Below, piece after piece: positions 5,756-6,492 of a stretch of 6,492 nt of DNA. Numbering within the stretch: position 1 is the first letter of the stretch; each line of letters starts with the position of its first letter. Origin of the DNA: Deinococcus sp. (GTDB taxonomy: Bacteria; Deinococcota; Deinococci; Deinococcales; Deinococcaceae); the NCBI RefSeq assembly GCF_030523985.1, contig NZ_JAUNHK010000077.1, forward strand, positions 1 through 6,492. The letters run 5' to 3'. The position numbers and the translations under genes were made by a program. The notes beneath the pieces are model-generated. The model had not been told where the DNA came from. It did no database searches and saw nothing but the letters and a program-made list of their open reading frames with translations.

Positions 5756-6221
5756 ATTTGCCCACCTGACGCAGCAGGTTCACGGTTTCGATCATCGCCA
5801 GCACCGCTTCGCCGCCCTTGTTGCCCGCCTTGATGCCCGCGCGGTTGAGCGCCTGCTCGACGGTGTCGGTGGTCAGCACGCCAAAAGCGACGGGGACGCC
5901 CGTGTGCAGCGAAGTGTTCAGAATGCCGTTGGCTGCGCCGCCCGCCACGAAGTCGTAGTGATCGGTGTCGCCCTTGATGACGGCCCCCAGGCAAACGACA
6001 GCGTCGTACTTGCCCGATTCCGCCAGTTTGCGGGCAATCAGCGGCACTTCATAGGAGCCGGGGGCGAGGTAATGGTCGAGGTTCTCGGTTTTGCCGCCGT
6101 GCTGCACGAAAGCGAGTTCTGCGCCCTCCACCAGTCTGTCCACAATCAAGTGGTTCCAGCGGGTCGAGACGATGGCGAATTTGAGGTCGTGGGCGAGGAG
6201 GGTGGCTTCGATTCGGTTCAT
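5754..6221 (-). CDS. ribH: 6,7-dimethyl-8-ribityllumazine synthase
   Basis: 155 residues, the standard length. It condenses 5-amino-6-ribitylaminouracil with 3,4-dihydroxy-2-butanone 4-phosphate to give the direct precursor of riboflavin, and family members assemble as pentamers or 60-mer shells in the cytoplasm. Active-site features can be read in order: RWN (21-23) with Trp22 at the aromatic position that stacks on the pyrimidine, PGSYEVP (54-60), the phosphate-binding GAVIKGDTDHYD (79-90) with catalytic His88, PVAFGVLTTDT (110-120) with Phe113, and LNRAG (125-129) with Arg127. The numbering coincides with the Bacillus subtilis enzyme at His88, Phe113 and Arg127. The start at 6221 is supported by AAAGGAG seven bases upstream. 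An in-frame ATG at 6320 would add 33 residues encoded by the intergenic repeat and is rejected. It follows ribBA in the same direction, and ribBA makes one of its substrates. Confidence 0.96.
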   Translation of the reverse strand: MNRIEATLLAHDLKFAIVSTRWNHLIVDRLVEGAELAFVQHGGKTENLDHYLAPGSYEVPLIARKLAESGKYDAVVCLGAVIKGDTDHYDFVAGGAANGILNTSLHTGVPVAFGVLTTDTVEQALNRAGIKAGNKGGEAVLAMIETVNLLRQVGK

Positions 6222-6228
6222 GGTTTGG

Positions 6229-6235
6229 CTCCTTT
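6229..6235 (-). promoter_or_regulatory. Ribosome binding site of ribH
   Basis: AAAGGAG on the minus strand, seven bases before the ATG at 6221. It settles the ribH start against the longer open frame beginning at 6320. Confidence 0.85.
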
Positions 6236-6242
6236 GGAGGGT

Positions 6243-6335
6243 GATGGTTGATGGTTCCGCTACGCTGATGGATGATGGAAAAAAGATGACGGGGACAATG
6301 TTTTCTCTATCATCTATCATCCATTTTCCATCATC
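6243..6335 (-). repeat. GATG/CATC-rich intergenic repeat forming a nested inverted repeat between ribBA and ribH
   Basis: Two perfect 12-base arms, GATGATGGAAAA (6271-6282) and TTTTCCATCATC (6324-6335), flank a second inverted pair, AGATGA (6284-6289) and TCATCT (6310-6315), with a 20-base central loop. Two tandem heptamers are also present: TATCATC twice (6308-6321) and GATGGTT twice (6243-6256). In minus-strand RNA the inner stem is followed by six U, which the outer stem would then pair. The outer arm touches the ribBA stop codon. It may be a dispersed intergenic repeat, an mRNA-processing hairpin or a weak attenuator. It does not resemble an FMN riboswitch. Confidence 0.6.
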
Positions 6336-6492
6336 ATAAATGCCCCAGTTTCTCCCGCTTTACCCGCAGATACTCGGCGTTGTGCGGGTCTTCGCCCACA
6401 TGCAGCGGCACGCGCTCCACGACTTCCAGGCCGAATCCGCCCAGGCTGTGCAGCTTTTGCGGGTTGTTGGTCAGGATACGGAGCTTTTTCGC
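6334..6492 (-). CDS. ribBA: C-terminal end of GTP cyclohydrolase II (probably bifunctional RibBA), 5' part outside the window
   Basis: The last 52 codons and a TGA stop are visible. The segment LRILTNNPQKLHSLGGFGLE followed by VVERVPL and ending YLRVKREKLGHL is the diagnostic C-terminus of GTP cyclohydrolase II, which converts GTP to 2,5-diamino-6-ribosylamino-pyrimidinone phosphate, formate and pyrophosphate at the start of riboflavin synthesis. TNNP and the final KREKLGHL are nearly invariant in the family. Whether an N-terminal dihydroxybutanone-phosphate synthase (RibB) domain is fused cannot be seen; the bifunctional symbol is chosen because fusions are usual when ribH follows directly. 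The stop lies 112 bases before the ribH start, and its last bases form part of the outer arm of the intergenic inverted repeat. Confidence 0.9.
   Translation of the reverse strand, partial: AKKLRILTNNPQKLHSLGGFGLEVVERVPLHVGEDPHNAEYLRVKREKLGHL

Noticed and set aside
6222..6320. 33-residue N-terminal extension of RibH
   Set aside because: It is encoded by the intergenic repeat, and the shorter form has a good ribosome site and the exact family length.
6222..6333. FMN riboswitch upstream of ribH
   Set aside because: The spacer is a simple GATG/CATC repeat without the conserved multi-helix core; such an element would be expected before the first rib gene, outside this window.

Overview
The window comes from a high-GC bacterial chromosome, most likely a Deinococcus (Deinococcus-Thermus). 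This is inferred from three things: base composition, a csaB-type pyruvyltransferase gene translationally coupled to a DUF5693 membrane protein (csaB belongs to the S-layer anchoring machinery known in Thermus and Firmicutes), and a ribBA-ribH gene order. No database search was possible. All seven protein genes lie on the minus strand, so transcription runs from right to left. Two genes are cut by the window edges: the 3' end of ribBA on the right, and a GH114 lipoprotein gene missing only its last codons on the left.

In order of transcription: the ribBA tail (6492-6334) and ribH (6221-5754) supply the two precursors and the penultimate step of riboflavin synthesis. They are separated by a 112-base spacer built of GATG/CATC repeats that can fold into a nested hairpin. 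The next 148-base gap contains a signal pointing the wrong way: a near-consensus sigma-70 promoter on the plus strand, flanked by a 20-bp-spaced direct repeat and followed almost at once by an intrinsic terminator. Then comes a tight four-gene run: a Glu/Leu/Phe/Val-dehydrogenase-family protein (5605-4574), uridine kinase (4577-3954), a DUF5693 multi-pass membrane protein (3895-2045) and CsaB (2048-1068). The first pair and the last pair each share a 4-base ATGA stop/start overlap. A strong hairpin follows csaB. After it comes a 216-base spacer leading to a secreted GH114 (endo-alpha-1,4-polygalactosaminidase family) lipoprotein, whose leader holds a terminator-like hairpin with a T7 tract immediately before the ribosome binding site.

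Functionally the right end is flavin biosynthesis. The left half is cell-envelope work: pyruvylation of a wall polysaccharide by CsaB, which creates the ligand for SLH-domain surface proteins, a large membrane partner of unknown role, and a polysaccharide-degrading lipoprotein. The dehydrogenase-family protein is the oddest member. The lysine that acts in catalysis in leucine dehydrogenase is alanine here, while the substrate-binding lysine and the Rossmann nucleotide site remain. No mobile elements, tRNA, rRNA or CRISPR arrays are visible, and no gene-free stretch exceeds 300 bases.
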